NCBI RefSeq assembly: GCF_004361915.1
Contig: NZ_SNWP01000013.1
Coordinates: 124,001 to 188,000 of the forward strand
Length of the DNA stretch: 64,000 bases
Direction of reading: 5' to 3'
DNA from: Sediminibacterium goheungense
GTDB taxonomy: Bacteria; Bacteroidota; Bacteroidia; Chitinophagales; Chitinophagaceae
Each line of letters opens with the position of its first letter. Within the stretch, counting starts at the first letter, position 1. This document shows positions 1 through 9,739 of this stretch, piece by piece. The notes beneath the pieces are model-generated. The model made no database searches, was not told where the DNA came from, and saw nothing but the letters and a program-made list of their open reading frames with translations. Both the position numbers and the translations under genes were made by a program.

Positions 1-231
1 CGCTTTGATATTCTTGTCTATAAAAATGATTCCCCCTGGTTATTGGTAGAATGCAAGGAAATGAATATACCTGTTGATGAAACAGTATTTCATCAATTGC
101 TTCGATATCAGTCATCTTTACAAGCCGGATATATCATCATCACCAATGGCAATGAAACAAAGGGCTGGGCTACCATCAATAAAGAAATTGTCTATTTAAC
201 TGCCATACCCGACTACCACGACACCCCTTAA
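1..231 (+). CDS. HsdR N-terminal-like PD-(D/E)XK protein (3' part)
   Basis: The reading frame is open from the window edge to the TAA at 229-231, so only the last 76 residues are seen. The segment reads FDILVY...WLLVECKE. This Asp, then Glu-x-Lys pattern on two strands is typical of the PD-(D/E)XK nuclease fold of the small HSDR_N_2 family. In Bacteroidota such proteins of about 150 aa occur as stand-alone housekeeping genes and are not part of a type I restriction locus. No hsdM or hsdS lies downstream here, so calling it a restriction enzyme would be unsafe. The true start lies outside the window and the cellular role is unknown. Confidence 0.7.
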   Translation, partial: RFDILVYKNDSPWLLVECKEMNIPVDETVFHQLLRYQSSLQAGYIIITNGNETKGWATINKEIVYLTAIPDYHDTP

Positions 232-346
232 CCATTCTGCATCATCCAAAATTCAGGGGTTTCTCATATAGGTTTTATATGATCCCAATGTATGGCAATC
301 GATGTTATATTAAAAAACACACAGTAAGCTGAGTATCTGTTATAAA

Positions 347-375
347 AAAGAGGCTGCCTTAAAGGCAGCCTCTTT
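347..375 (-). terminator. Rho-independent terminator of the large adhesin gene
   Basis: A perfect 14-bp inverted repeat (AAAGAGGCTGCCTT, 1-nt loop, AAGGCAGCCTCTTT) lies 21 bp beyond the stop of the minus-strand adhesin. On the minus strand it is followed by a T-run, seen as A at 344-349 on the plus strand. The symmetric A/T flanks could also let it end the plus-strand gene at 231. Confidence 0.8.
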
Positions 376-396
376 ACAGACAGTTAATACCCAAAA

Positions 397-3300
397 TTAA
401 CCTCTGCTTTTTATTAACCTGACAACTTTTCTTTGTGTTCCCTGAATGAATTCAGCATAATAAATACCACTGTTGTAATTATGTCCAACCTGTATAGAAC
501 TGTTGGCACCCAGTTTAGATCTAGCATCTACTACTCTACCACCTGCATCTATTATGCGAAGTTCAACCGGAGTCTGGTTTTTACTTTCCAGTTTTAGCGT
601 GAAGTAGGTAGTGCTTGGGTTAGGCATTACTGTTACTTTCAGATCTTCCTCTGTTTTGTTAACTGTGGCAACTTTTTCAGATAAAGTCGTTGACTTCATA
701 CTACTACTACTGGCCGCTACAGGCTGTGCCGGTGTGGTGCAATCAAAACTGTTCCAGATGACCGTATTACCTTTACTTTCCACCTCTTCTGCTATGAACA
801 ATCCTGTCATATACACATCATCTTCACAACTTGCAGCAGAATGGCCTTTGTGATCACAATCATTGTGATCATGCGATTTATGACGACAGGTTTTGCTGGT
901 ATGCGCTTTGTGGTCGCAATTATCCCGATCGTCATCACCTGAATCGGTTGCTGTTACACGAAGCTTACCATCCGGCATATAAATATTGGCTATTATTCTT
1001 GTATCACCTCCTTTCACCGTAAATTTCTCTTCATCCTTACGGTTATCACCCATATAGAAAGTTACTTTGTAGTTATCAGGATTTACTAATACCTGACTGC
1101 CAAAACTAACTTTAGCACTAACTCGTACACTTGTATTGGGCGCAAAACGGATATAACTGTAAGTATTATTCTTAGCTCCTTTTTCTGCTACCAGATCGCC
1201 GATGTTCAATACTGCATTTGTAAACCTGACACTCGCTCCCTCTTCCAGTTTTATAGTACCAAATGTTGTATTGGTAACCGTCACACTGATACCTTTCTTA
1301 ATAGTCAGGTTTTTATAATTACCAGTTAACGTGGCATTATTTACAGAAGCTGTAAAATTGGGAAGGTTATTGGTATTGGTGTTATTATACTGCATAACAG
1401 GCAGACTTACGTTTGCGACACCAATAATCTGTGTTGGAATACCAATACCGGAACCATCTTTATCAATACGTGGTGCTTTTACAAATGCGCCTGGTCCGTT
1501 TACCGCACTATTACTTTTGAATTCGGCCTCACCTTTGGCAGTAAGCACACCTACACTTCCTGTTGCTACTTTGTTGTATTTACCCAGTTCTACTTCCTTA
1601 TAAGCGAGTATGGTATAATTACCCGCTACATTTTGTTTCTGGTAGTTATACACTGCCGGCCTTGCGCTTACACAACCGCTTGCTGTAGCTTTCACAAAGA
1701 GATAGTAGTTACCATCTGCATTGCCGAGTCCAAGACTCAATTCAGGATTCGCACTAAAGCTGCCCGCTGCATTAACAGTAGACCAACTATAGGTAGCGGC
1801 ATTGATACTTGATGCACCTGTTACAGTGGTTTTGTTACAGAAAGCATCTGAATTGCTGCTTACATAAGAAGCTACTGGCAATGGGTTCACCGTTACAGTT
1901 GTTTGTGCAGTATGGGTATTACCATTTACATCTGTCACTGTCCATGTAATGGTTGAAGCACCCATGCCGAATACTCCACTTGCATTTAAACCAGTTCCTG
2001 TTCTGTTTACCCCACCTGTTACTGTATACATAACAGTTGCAATACCACAGTTATCAGCAGCTGTCGCCGCAGGAACAGTATAGGTGTTGTTTCCATTAGC
2101 ACTTGCACAGGTTACTTGATTGCCAGGTGCTTGTATGTTTGGTTTTTCTGTGTCTTTAACTGTTACAGTAAATGTGCAACTTGAAGTACCAATCGCATTG
2201 GTTGATGTTGCAACGATGGTGTGTGTACCGATGGCAAAGAAGCTACCCGATGTTACAGGATTACCATTCTTTGTATAACTGATGACAGCAGCGGGAATGG
2301 CCGTATTATCAGTTGCCGCAAAATTCACAACAGCCCCACACTGACCTGCATCATTTGATACAGTAATATTCGCAGGACAAACAATGACAGGAGGTAATCC
2401 TGACACCGTTACAGTAAAGGAGCAACTTGCTGTTAATCCTGCTGCATCAGTTGCCGTGTAGGTAACAGTCGTTGTACCCATCGGGAAAACCGAGCCGGAT
2501 GGCAATCCAGCAGTTTGGGTTACAGTTACACCGGTACAGTTATCAGTAGCTGTTGGTGCCATATAATTTACGACCGCACCTGCTGCACTTGTTCCGGTAA
2601 TTGTGATATTCGCTACACATTGAATAGTAGGCGGTGTTACATCCCGGACTATTACTTTCTGTTCAGCAAAAGAGCTATTACCACTTGCGTCGGTAAATGT
2701 CCAATGAATGATAAATTCACCCTGTGTTTGATAAGTTAACGGATCTGTTGTTGTTCCTGTAACCTGTCCACTACACGCGTCTGTTGTTATTGGTGCGGTG
2801 ACTGTAGCTGCGCATTCTGCAGTGATATCTACCAATACCGGTACCACAGGTGGTACATTATCCTGAATATGTACAGCAATCGTATTTGAAGGATTAGAGC
2901 TACAACCATTGGCAGTAACAACAACGCTGTAATCGCCACTCGAGGTAGCTGTATAATTTGCAGAAGTAGCATTTATAATATTATCTCCATTCTTTTTCCA
3001 CTGATAGGTGAATTCATTTCCAGTATTTGCCTGAAGTACTACTGAACTGCCCGGACAAACAGTTGTTGCACCCGCTGCAGAGATAGAAGCAGATATTACA
3101 GGGTTCACGGTAATATTGAACTGTCTGGAAGTTCCACAACTCATGGTTGCACCCGCATAGTTTGAAATAGCAATAATACTTGCGGTGACAGGGGCATTGC
3201 CGGTATTGACAGTAGTAAATGAAGGGATGGTGTTACCACTTCCATTTACCAAACCAACCGATGCACCGCCAAACCAGGAATAAGTTGTTCCGGCAACCTG

Positions 3301-6300
3301 CCCAACAAAAGTAACAGGTGTTGTGGTAGAACCCGCACAAACTGTCTGGTTCTGAATAGCAGCAAAAACAGGTATCGGATTTACCCTTATGGTAAAACTT
3401 ACTGGTGTGCCTACACATCCGTTATAAGATGGTGTTACAGTTATGGTTGCTGTTACAGGGGTGTTACCGGTATTTTGCCCAACGAAAGAAGCTATGTCAC
3501 CAGTTCCGCTTGCGGCAAGCCCTATAGAAGGCGTATTATTTATCCAGTTATACACGGTACCCGGTATTGCTCCACTAAAATTAATCGCTGTAGTTGCTAC
3601 AGCATTGTGGCAAACTTCCTGATTGGCCACCGGATTCACCGTTGGAGCCGGTGTTGTGGTGATGGATACGGGATTAGATGTAACGAGACAACCAGACGCG
3701 CCTGGCACAGTAACTGTATAATTACCCGCTGAAGTTACTGTTATTGACTGTGTAGTTTGGCCATTGCTCCACTGATACGATGATGCAGCAGGTGCAGTGA
3801 GGCTTACAGAACCGCCACCAACACAGAAACTTGTTGGTCCATTGACCGTAATCACAGGTTTAGGCAGGTCTAATTCATCAATAATAACACTTCGTGTCAA
3901 TGAACAACCATTTGCTGAAGTAATCACCACCGTATGTTCACCTACAGTTAGTCCTGTAGCCGTTTCTGAAGTCTGTCCATTATCCCACAGATAAGTATAT
4001 GAAGTACCACCACTGGCTAACCCGTAAATGGCACCATCAAATGATTCTTCAATAAATGTAACATTCGCATTTGATTTATCTACCTGCAGAAAATTACTAC
4101 CTCCTTGATAGTTATCATTCACTACATACAGATTACCACTGGCATCAAATATCATATCGGTAAAGTAATAATATTGATAGCCGGAGTTATAATACAGGTT
4201 TCCTATATTGTTTATACTTAAGTTATTAAGATCAATGGTAAATAACTCGAAATCTGTAAGTGCATACAGTTGCCCGTTTGTAGGATCAAACTGAAGAGAC
4301 TTGAATTCATATCCAAAATAGCCAATATTGGTAACCGAATTTGTATTTAGGTCAACCGTATAAAAGTACCCGTATGCATCTGAAAGATACAATACTCCAT
4401 TATTGTCAAATACGATCGATCTTGCATAATATGGACCGTTACCATCAATATTTAAAGCAACTGGTGTTGCATTGCCCGTTAAGGGGTCAATCTTCCACAA
4501 TGGATTATAATAATCGTCAGCTGTCGCATAGATATCACCTGAAGGGCTAACCGCCAATCCAAGAAAATAGGCATATGCGTTCGTTCTTCCGATTTCAGTA
4601 GTGGCACCCGTAGCCAGATCGATGGTTAATAGTTTACTATCCGAATAGTCGCCGGTTATAGCATAATTTTTTCCACCGCCACCTTGTATTGATACTGTTG
4701 CTGTTCCATTATTAAGGCCAACACAGGTTGCAGTTTTTGTAAAGCTTGCCTGAATGGCATTGATTTTAAATACTTTGGTAACTGATTTTACACAACCGTT
4801 TTCATTGATTACTTTGTATGAAACTGTTGCTGACCCACTATCAGCTGTACTAAGCAAGCCATTAGGATTAATGGTTGCTGCATTAGTGTTATTGATGCTC
4901 CATTGTCCGCCGGTTGCAGTGTTACTTAGCTGTATATCCGAAGATGGGCATACATTATTTAATCCCATAATGGGCGATAGTTCGGGAAGTGCATTTACGG
5001 TTACGGTTTTATTGGCAGAAATGGTACCACAGCCGGCCGGAGCAATACTATACGATATCACTGCTGTGCCGGGTCTGACAGGTGTTACCAATCCATCACT
5101 ATTTACATTGGCTATACTGGTATTACTGCTGCTCCAACGCCCCCCGGTCGTGGTGGTATTGAGACGGGTAGTAGTATCCATACAAATCACATCATTTCCG
5201 GTAATTGGATTTACAACGGGTGTAGATGAGTAGACATTGACTGTTGTAGTAGCTGTATTCACACAACCATTCGTTCCGGTTGCCGTTACCGTGTACGTAG
5301 TTGTTGCAGATGGCGAAGCTACCACAGATGATCCGGAACTTGTATTTAGACCGGTTGACGGGCTCCAATTAAAAGTAGCCGGAGAAGAAAGTGGCAGTGA
5401 AGTACTCATGGTAGCCTGTATTTCTGCTCTTGACCTCACTACATTCCATATCCTTATTTCATCCAGATTACCTGCAAACGGATTACATCTACAAGTGCTT
5501 GGAGACTGTCTGGCTATGTTGATAGGTCCTCCGCCAAAATACAATCCACTTCTATAAAAAAGATCTGTTTGTACACCGTTTACATAGAAGCGCAACTCAC
5601 CGGTCGAAGCTTCCCATGTACAAGCTACATGTATCCATTCGTTATAAGGAAGCTGATAATCGCTGAATGACCATCCTCCATAGGGATTATAGAAACCCAA
5701 ACCTCTGCTGTATGCTTTTGCCTGAAAAAGAAAATTATAATCTCCTCTGTCAATAATGGTATTATCCGTTTTGGTACCATCCATTTTAATCCATGCTTCA
5801 ATGGTAAATTTGCTTTGCATGGTATTGATAACGGAGGCATCGTTCACTTCTATATAGTTACTATTGTAACCTGTACCCATATTAATAGAACCAGATGATG
5901 CCGGAATACTAGCTGCGTTTGACCAGGATGGGTTACCCCTGAAATAGCCTGTAAGATTATTTCCACTGTAATCAGTAACGGTACTGCCTGAACCTTCATC
6001 CATTTTCCAATACCCTACCAACCCATTGGATTGGGTAGATAAGGTAGATGAGCCTCCAACACAAACATTCGCATTGCTGGATGAAAGAAACAAAGCAGGG
6101 CTTGCCGATGCTGTTACAGTTACCGAAACAGGCGTGCGTGCTGAAGATGTGTTACCTCCACTGGTAACATCTACATAATAGACCTTATTTGCTGTAAGGA
6201 TAGGTGTATTAAAAGACGCTCCTGTAAATAATAGATTTCCACCCACAGCTGCATCGTACCAGTTATAAACCGGAGATGCTGCAATCGACGAAGCTGTTAA

Positions 6301-6492
6301 AATGGTTCTCGCACCGTTACAAATAGTGGTATTGCCGGTTACAGCACTTATAACGGGCAACTCTACCTTTCTCACTCCTTCGGGGATACGCCCTGCAGCG
6401 TCATGACCAATAAAAAGAAGCAAAGTGCTACATAACACAACGCGTACCAACATGTTAACAGTAAATCTGTTCAGGGTAGAAATCAATTTCAT
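397..6492 (-). CDS. Giant secreted multidomain adhesin-like protein with T9SS type A sorting domain
   Basis: 2031 aa. Residues 1-34 form a signal peptide with a hydrophobic stretch around VLCSTLLLFIG. Approximate order after that: an Ig-like domain (45-130); a LamG/concanavalin A-like domain starting GLVGYWKMDEGSGS (155-370); two BIG2-like domains (430-580); a SprB-type repeat interrupted by a propeller-like insert (604-824); several Ig-like modules; HYR-like domains (about 1210-1535) with TPPTIQC and PPVIVCPANITV signatures; a region with three CxHKxH motifs (1847-1887); and a C-terminal VMPNPSTTYFTLKL...YYAEFIQGTQRKVVRLIK module typical of T9SS type A cargo. It is expected to be exported by Sec and then T9SS and anchored at the cell surface. 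A role in attachment or polymer binding is inferred from the domains. It is monocistronic, with its own terminator downstream. Confidence 0.85.
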   Translation of the reverse strand: MKLISTLNRFTVNMLVRVVLCSTLLLFIGHDAAGRIPEGVRKVELPVISAVTGNTTICNGARTILTASSIAASPVYNWYDAAVGGNLLFTGASFNTPILTANKVYYVDVTSGGNTSSARTPVSVTVTASASPALFLSSSNANVCVGGSSTLSTQSNGLVGYWKMDEGSGSTVTDYSGNNLTGYFRGNPSWSNAASIPASSGSINMGTGYNSNYIEVNDASVINTMQSKFTIEAWIKMDGTKTDNTIIDRGDYNFLFQAKAYSRGLGFYNPYGGWSFSDYQLPYNEWIHVACTWEASTGELRFYVNGVQTDLFYRSGLYFGGGPINIARQSPSTCRCNPFAGNLDEIRIWNVVRSRAEIQATMSTSLPLSSPATFNWSPSTGLNTSSGSSVVASPSATTTYTVTATGTNGCVNTATTTVNVYSSTPVVNPITGNDVICMDTTTRLNTTTTGGRWSSSNTSIANVNSDGLVTPVRPGTAVISYSIAPAGCGTISANKTVTVNALPELSPIMGLNNVCPSSDIQLSNTATGGQWSINNTNAATINPNGLLSTADSGSATVSYKVINENGCVKSVTKVFKINAIQASFTKTATCVGLNNGTATVSIQGGGGKNYAITGDYSDSKLLTIDLATGATTEIGRTNAYAYFLGLAVSPSGDIYATADDYYNPLWKIDPLTGNATPVALNIDGNGPYYARSIVFDNNGVLYLSDAYGYFYTVDLNTNSVTNIGYFGYEFKSLQFDPTNGQLYALTDFELFTIDLNNLSINNIGNLYYNSGYQYYYFTDMIFDASGNLYVVNDNYQGGSNFLQVDKSNANVTFIEESFDGAIYGLASGGTSYTYLWDNGQTSETATGLTVGEHTVVITSANGCSLTRSVIIDELDLPKPVITVNGPTSFCVGGGSVSLTAPAASSYQWSNGQTTQSITVTSAGNYTVTVPGASGCLVTSNPVSITTTPAPTVNPVANQEVCHNAVATTAINFSGAIPGTVYNWINNTPSIGLAASGTGDIASFVGQNTGNTPVTATITVTPSYNGCVGTPVSFTIRVNPIPVFAAIQNQTVCAGSTTTPVTFVGQVAGTTYSWFGGASVGLVNGSGNTIPSFTTVNTGNAPVTASIIAISNYAGATMSCGTSRQFNITVNPVISASISAAGATTVCPGSSVVLQANTGNEFTYQWKKNGDNIINATSANYTATSSGDYSVVVTANGCSSNPSNTIAVHIQDNVPPVVPVLVDITAECAATVTAPITTDACSGQVTGTTTDPLTYQTQGEFIIHWTFTDASGNSSFAEQKVIVRDVTPPTIQCVANITITGTSAAGAVVNYMAPTATDNCTGVTVTQTAGLPSGSVFPMGTTTVTYTATDAAGLTASCSFTVTVSGLPPVIVCPANITVSNDAGQCGAVVNFAATDNTAIPAAVISYTKNGNPVTSGSFFAIGTHTIVATSTNAIGTSSCTFTVTVKDTEKPNIQAPGNQVTCASANGNNTYTVPAATAADNCGIATVMYTVTGGVNRTGTGLNASGVFGMGASTITWTVTDVNGNTHTAQTTVTVNPLPVASYVSSNSDAFCNKTTVTGASSINAATYSWSTVNAAGSFSANPELSLGLGNADGNYYLFVKATASGCVSARPAVYNYQKQNVAGNYTILAYKEVELGKYNKVATGSVGVLTAKGEAEFKSNSAVNGPGAFVKAPRIDKDGSGIGIPTQIIGVANVSLPVMQYNNTNTNNLPNFTASVNNATLTGNYKNLTIKKGISVTVTNTTFGTIKLEEGASVRFTNAVLNIGDLVAEKGAKNNTYSYIRFAPNTSVRVSAKVSFGSQVLVNPDNYKVTFYMGDNRKDEEKFTVKGGDTRIIANIYMPDGKLRVTATDSGDDDRDNCDHKAHTSKTCRHKSHDHNDCDHKGHSAASCEDDVYMTGLFIAEEVESKGNTVIWNSFDCTTPAQPVAASSSSMKSTTLSEKVATVNKTEEDLKVTVMPNPSTTYFTLKLESKNQTPVELRIIDAGGRVVDARSKLGANSSIQVGHNYNSGIYYAEFIQGTQRKVVRLIKSRG

Positions 6493-6699
6493 AATAGTGA
6501 TTTTGGTATATATGCACTTATGATGGTTTCACAGAACGCATACAATTCTGCAAAATGGCCTAACCGGGATAATTGGACGGAAATTGGATTAAAAGGCGTG
6601 ATATAATCCAGACTGAGACGTCAGATGAATATATCCAACAGATTAAATACTTACGTAGTTAATTAGAATGTTAAATTAAATTGCACGGGAATTGCTGAA

Positions 6700-6870
6700 T
6701 CAACAAATGGTACCAAACACAAAAGAATGGTTATCAAATGCATTTAAAACAGGTCCATTTTTCAGTTTCACTGCATTTTCAATGTCTTTATAGTATTCCG
6801 CAAAATTTGCTATTACCAACGCGTGTTTATAAGGTTCCCTTTTATAGAACTTAATGGCCGTCTCTGACGC
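6700..6870 (-). pseudogene. Possible remnant of a coding gene, no start
   Basis: On the minus strand a 56-codon stop-to-stop frame runs from 6870 to the TGA at 6700-6702. Its composition is convincingly protein-like (ETAIKFYKREPYKHALV..., ending HSFVFGTIC). It has no start codon and begins directly after an in-frame stop. An ATG-started frame just upstream on the same strand ends in NLGKFWVSVRDGH within this region, so one frameshift could join the two. I do not recognise the family. It lies in a 673-bp gap (6493-7165) between the adhesin and gdhA, in which I see nothing else except the gdhA terminator. Confidence 0.3.
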
Positions 6871-7091
6871 TTACCCAAAATTTACCAAGGTTCGTAATAT
6901 TATATATCAGGAAAGAGAAAATCATTTACATGATCGCACACTTTGTTACTTACAAGGGCTCTCACAAACACCTCACTAGTTGCTAAACACGGAGGCAGAT
7001 ATGGCTTACAAATGGATTTTCAGCGGTTTCAAAAGTAAAACGAAGGATATTAATCACTTAGCACAAAGCTTTCTCTCTCAGGTTTACAAAT

Positions 7092-7130
7092 AGCAAGAGG
7101 CTGTATCAGATTTTGATACAGCCTCTTGCT
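7092..7130 (-). terminator. Stem-loop downstream of gdhA
   Basis: A perfect 17-bp inverted repeat (AGCAAGAGGCTGTATCA, 5-nt loop, TGATACAGCCTCTTGCT) lies 35 bp past the gdhA stop. The U-run on the minus strand is weak. It shares the GAGGCTG/CAGCCTC core with the terminator at 347-375. Confidence 0.65.
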
Positions 7131-7165
7131 ATTGTTTATTATATATACTATGGTTTCCTAAAGTA

Positions 7166-8587
7166 TTATGGGAAAATACCCAGTTCAGCATACGATGTCC
7201 CTACTTTATTAATAGCGCATACATAGGCTGCAGTACGCATATCTGGAATATCAGGATTGCTTTTCCAGATTTCCATGATCTCGCGGGTAGCCGTAATCAT
7301 CGTTTCCTCCAGACCACTGTGAACCAGATCTACTTCTTCCGGGCCATGCAGAATGAATGAGCGTTCCTTATCTGTTACCTGCTTACCTGTAAGTTCTTCA
7401 ATCTGACCGAGAATATGATTGTTCATATTTTCAGTGAAACGTTTCTCCATACGGCCATAGCGTACGTGGCTCAGGTTTTTCAACCACTCGAAATAAGATA
7501 CCGTTACACCACCTGCGTTAAGGTACATATCAGGTACTACCAATACTCCTTTTGCAGAAAACACCTCATCAGCTTCCGGCGTTAATGGTCCGTTTGCGGC
7601 TTCTCCGATGATTTTTGCTTTTACTCGTGGAGCATTCTCACCATTGATTACATTTTCCAGTGCTGCCGGAATCAATATATCACATTCCAGTTCCAGTGCA
7701 TCTGTACTTTTAGCCAGATTGGTGGCGCCGGGGAAATTTAAAATAGAACCGGTTTTCTTTCTGAACTGAAATACTTCTTCTTCATTCAATCCTTCCGCAT
7801 TATAAATCGCACCTTCATATTCTGCAATAGCTACTACTTTAGAACCCGCTTCACGGAAAAATTTAGCAGAATGATACCCTACATTACCTAAACCTTGTAC
7901 CACTACTGTTTTACCCTGTACACCAACACTCAGGCCCAGTTTCTGCATTACGTCAGACATATTACATACCTCTCGTATGCCATAGAAAACGCCCAGACCC
8001 GTTGCTTCTTTTCTTCCACGCACACCACCCTGTGTTACTGGTTTACCAGTTACGCAACCAGCAGCATCAATTTCGCCTGGTTTTAAAGAAGCATAAGTAT
8101 CTACGATCCATGCCATTTCACGTTCACCGGTACCATAATCAGGAGCAGGAACATCGATACCAGGTCCGATAAAGTTTTTCTTTACCAGTTCCGCAGTATA
8201 ACGGCGTGTGATTTTTTCCAGTTCATAAGCACTGTGGTTACGGGGATTGATTTTAATACCACCTTTACCGCCACCAAAAGGCACATTTACAATCGCACAC
8301 TTATACGTCATCAATGATGCCAGCGCCATCACCTCATCCTGATTTACTTCTTCGCTGAAACGAATACCGCCTTTACAAGGTGATTTATGCTGCGAGTGCT
8401 GCACACGGTATGCTTCAATGACTTCTATGCGACCGTCATCCATTTTAACAGGGAAACGCATGCTGTAAATACTGTTACAGGCTTTGATCTGTTCAAGCAA
8501 ACCTTTCTCCCACTTGGTGAATTTGGCCGCTTTATCAAAACTTCTTTCAACACTCTGAAAGAAGCTATACGGTTTGTGTTCTGACAT
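7166..8587 (-). CDS. gdhA: Glutamate dehydrogenase (Glu/Leu/Phe/Val family)
   Basis: 473 aa. It interconverts glutamate and 2-oxoglutarate plus ammonia with NAD(P)H. The substrate-binding half carries KGGIRF (residues 72-77), the lysine in [21 protein letters not shown] (about 92-112), and [19 protein letters not shown]. The Rossmann half starts [17 protein letters not shown] (about 228-245). The length is that of family members of roughly 420-475 aa. Cofactor preference cannot be decided by eye. It follows ccsA-ccmD on the same strand after a repeat-type hairpin at 8621-8675, so it is probably transcribed separately or as a distal gene. Confidence 0.92.
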   Translation of the reverse strand: MSEHKPYSFFQSVERSFDKAAKFTKWEKGLLEQIKACNSIYSMRFPVKMDDGRIEVIEAYRVQHSQHKSPCKGGIRFSEEVNQDEVMALASLMTYKCAIVNVPFGGGKGGIKINPRNHSAYELEKITRRYTAELVKKNFIGPGIDVPAPDYGTGEREMAWIVDTYASLKPGEIDAAGCVTGKPVTQGGVRGRKEATGLGVFYGIREVCNMSDVMQKLGLSVGVQGKTVVVQGLGNVGYHSAKFFREAGSKVVAIAEYEGAIYNAEGLNEEEVFQFRKKTGSILNFPGATNLAKSTDALELECDILIPAALENVINGENAPRVKAKIIGEAANGPLTPEADEVFSAKGVLVVPDMYLNAGGVTVSYFEWLKNLSHVRYGRMEKRFTENMNNHILGQIEELTGKQVTDKERSFILHGPEEVDLVHSGLEETMITATREIMEIWKSNPDIPDMRTAAYVCAINKVGTSYAELGIFP

Positions 8588-8620
8588 GAGCTAATCGTTT
8601 TTGTTTTTGACGTTTATTGT

Positions 8621-8675
8621 ATGGCAAATAGCATATAGATTATGGCTTATGGCCCATTCTCTATTTGCCATAAGC
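8621..8675 (-). repeat. Stop-proximal intergenic repeat hairpin between ccmD and gdhA
   Basis: The element begins at the ccmD stop codon and has two alternative pairings. ATGGCAAATAG (8621-8631) can pair with CTATTTGCCAT (8661-8671), or GCTTATGGC (8645-8653) with GCCATAAGC (8667-8675). The words ATGGC, AAATAG and ATAGCATATAG recur in other intergenic elements of this window. Confidence 0.7.
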
Positions 8676-8890
8676 TATTTACTTTTCTCCAGTTTACTGA
8701 TTTTACGGTCGAGACTTGCCACATAGATGAAGAGGCCGGCTACAATGGTGATGACCACTGCCATTACCACATAAATTTTACCGTTACTTCTCATGATATC
8801 TGTGTTAGCTTCTGCATTCTGCGCCATGGTTTCCATCGTCAGGAATAAGGCAGTAAGCATACAGACTGTTTTTTGCAGAATCTTATTCAT
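8675..8890 (-). CDS. ccmD: CcmD-like small membrane protein
   Basis: 71 aa. An N-terminal signal-like segment is followed by one strong transmembrane helix (IYVVMAVVITIVAGLFIYVASL, near residues 39-60) and a short charged tail RKISKLEKSK. Small proteins of this type follow ccsA/ccmC in Bacteroidota and are annotated as the CcmD family, which helps haem handling in cytochrome c maturation. It overlaps the end of ccsA by 8 bp, which suggests translational coupling. The N-terminal part (TMETMAQNAEA) looks like a cleavable signal ending in AQ. Confidence 0.75.
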   Translation of the reverse strand: MNKILQKTVCMLTALFLTMETMAQNAEANTDIMRSNGKIYVVMAVVITIVAGLFIYVASLDRKISKLEKSK

Positions 8891-9569
8891 GTGCTAGTCT
8901 TTGTTCTTTAATAATGTCATAGCGGATTTTCAGGGTACTGATCCACACGCCTAATAAGGTCCATCCAATAACTGCAGGATAAAATACCAACCGCATTTTA
9001 GCGTCCATATCCTTACCATTTAACCCCGGATTACCTTCACTCCCTTCTCCTCCCGGATGTAATGATTCTGTTAATCTGGGTAATATCCAAAGTGTTGGGA
9101 AAAGCATGAAAAAGGCGAAAATATTGTACACAGCACCAATCCTTGCTTTCTTCTCTTCTTCATTCATACTGCCACGCAATACAAAATAAGCGAGGTATAT
9201 AAGCATGGCGATGGCTGCACCATTCTGTTTCGGATCGCCGCTCCATGGGCTACCCCACTGGTAATTGGCCCAGATGGCACCGGTAGCAAGACCTAAAAAA
9301 CCAAATAGGGTACCCGTAATGGCAAAAGCCACAGAGTAATGGTCATAAACCGGTTTATTGTTACGCAGATATTTGATGGCATACACAACCGATACCCCTA
9401 GTAGAATCATCATGGAAAACCACATGGGGACGTGAAAGAAAAAATTGCGGATCGATTCCTGTAGCCTGTCATCCAGCTTTGGTACCTCTACCAAAAAACC
9501 ATAGGAGCATACATACATAAGTAACAGAAAGGATAATATCTTCCACCAGGCTTTTCGAATCATGATCAT
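8883..9569 (-). CDS. ccsA: CcsA/CcmC-type cytochrome c biogenesis membrane protein
   Basis: About 229 aa from the ATG at 9569; a second ATG at 9563 is equally possible. Six hydrophobic segments are visible. The haem-binding tryptophan-rich signature is present as WANYQWGSPWSGDPKQNGAA, with flanking histidines in FFFHVPMW and YDHYSV. This matches the CcmC/CcsA family, which delivers haem to the periplasmic side for cytochrome c assembly. The frame is open upstream to 9641, but the extra residues (MRGFHLILRQTV...) are not family-like, so I prefer the internal start. It forms an operon with ccmD. Confidence 0.85.
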   Translation of the reverse strand: MIMIRKAWWKILSFLLLMYVCSYGFLVEVPKLDDRLQESIRNFFFHVPMWFSMMILLGVSVVYAIKYLRNNKPVYDHYSVAFAITGTLFGFLGLATGAIWANYQWGSPWSGDPKQNGAAIAMLIYLAYFVLRGSMNEEEKKARIGAVYNIFAFFMLFPTLWILPRLTESLHPGGEGSEGNPGLNGKDMDAKMRLVFYPAVIGWTLLGVWISTLKIRYDIIKEQRLAHE

Positions 9570-9739
9570 TTTTTTACAGTTTCCCAGCCCACTAATCAAA
9601 CTAACAACTGTTTGGCGCAAAATTAGGTGAAAGCCCCTCAATAATTGCCAGTAAAGGGTAAAATTATCTATTCACATCATTTCCGAATTTGCCCCCAATC
9701 CGGCAGAATCCATAAATCGAACTTATATTGTGGCAGACT

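Noticed and set aside
1..231. Type I restriction-modification locus
   Set aside because: Only an HsdR_N-like nuclease fold is visible and no hsdM, hsdS or helicase domain follows, so it is more likely the stand-alone Bacteroidota protein.
4754..5557. Long plus-strand open frames inside the adhesin gene
   Set aside because: They are antisense frames caused by the Thr/Ser/Val-rich repeat coding of the minus-strand gene. They have no promoter, family resemblance or sensible codon use.
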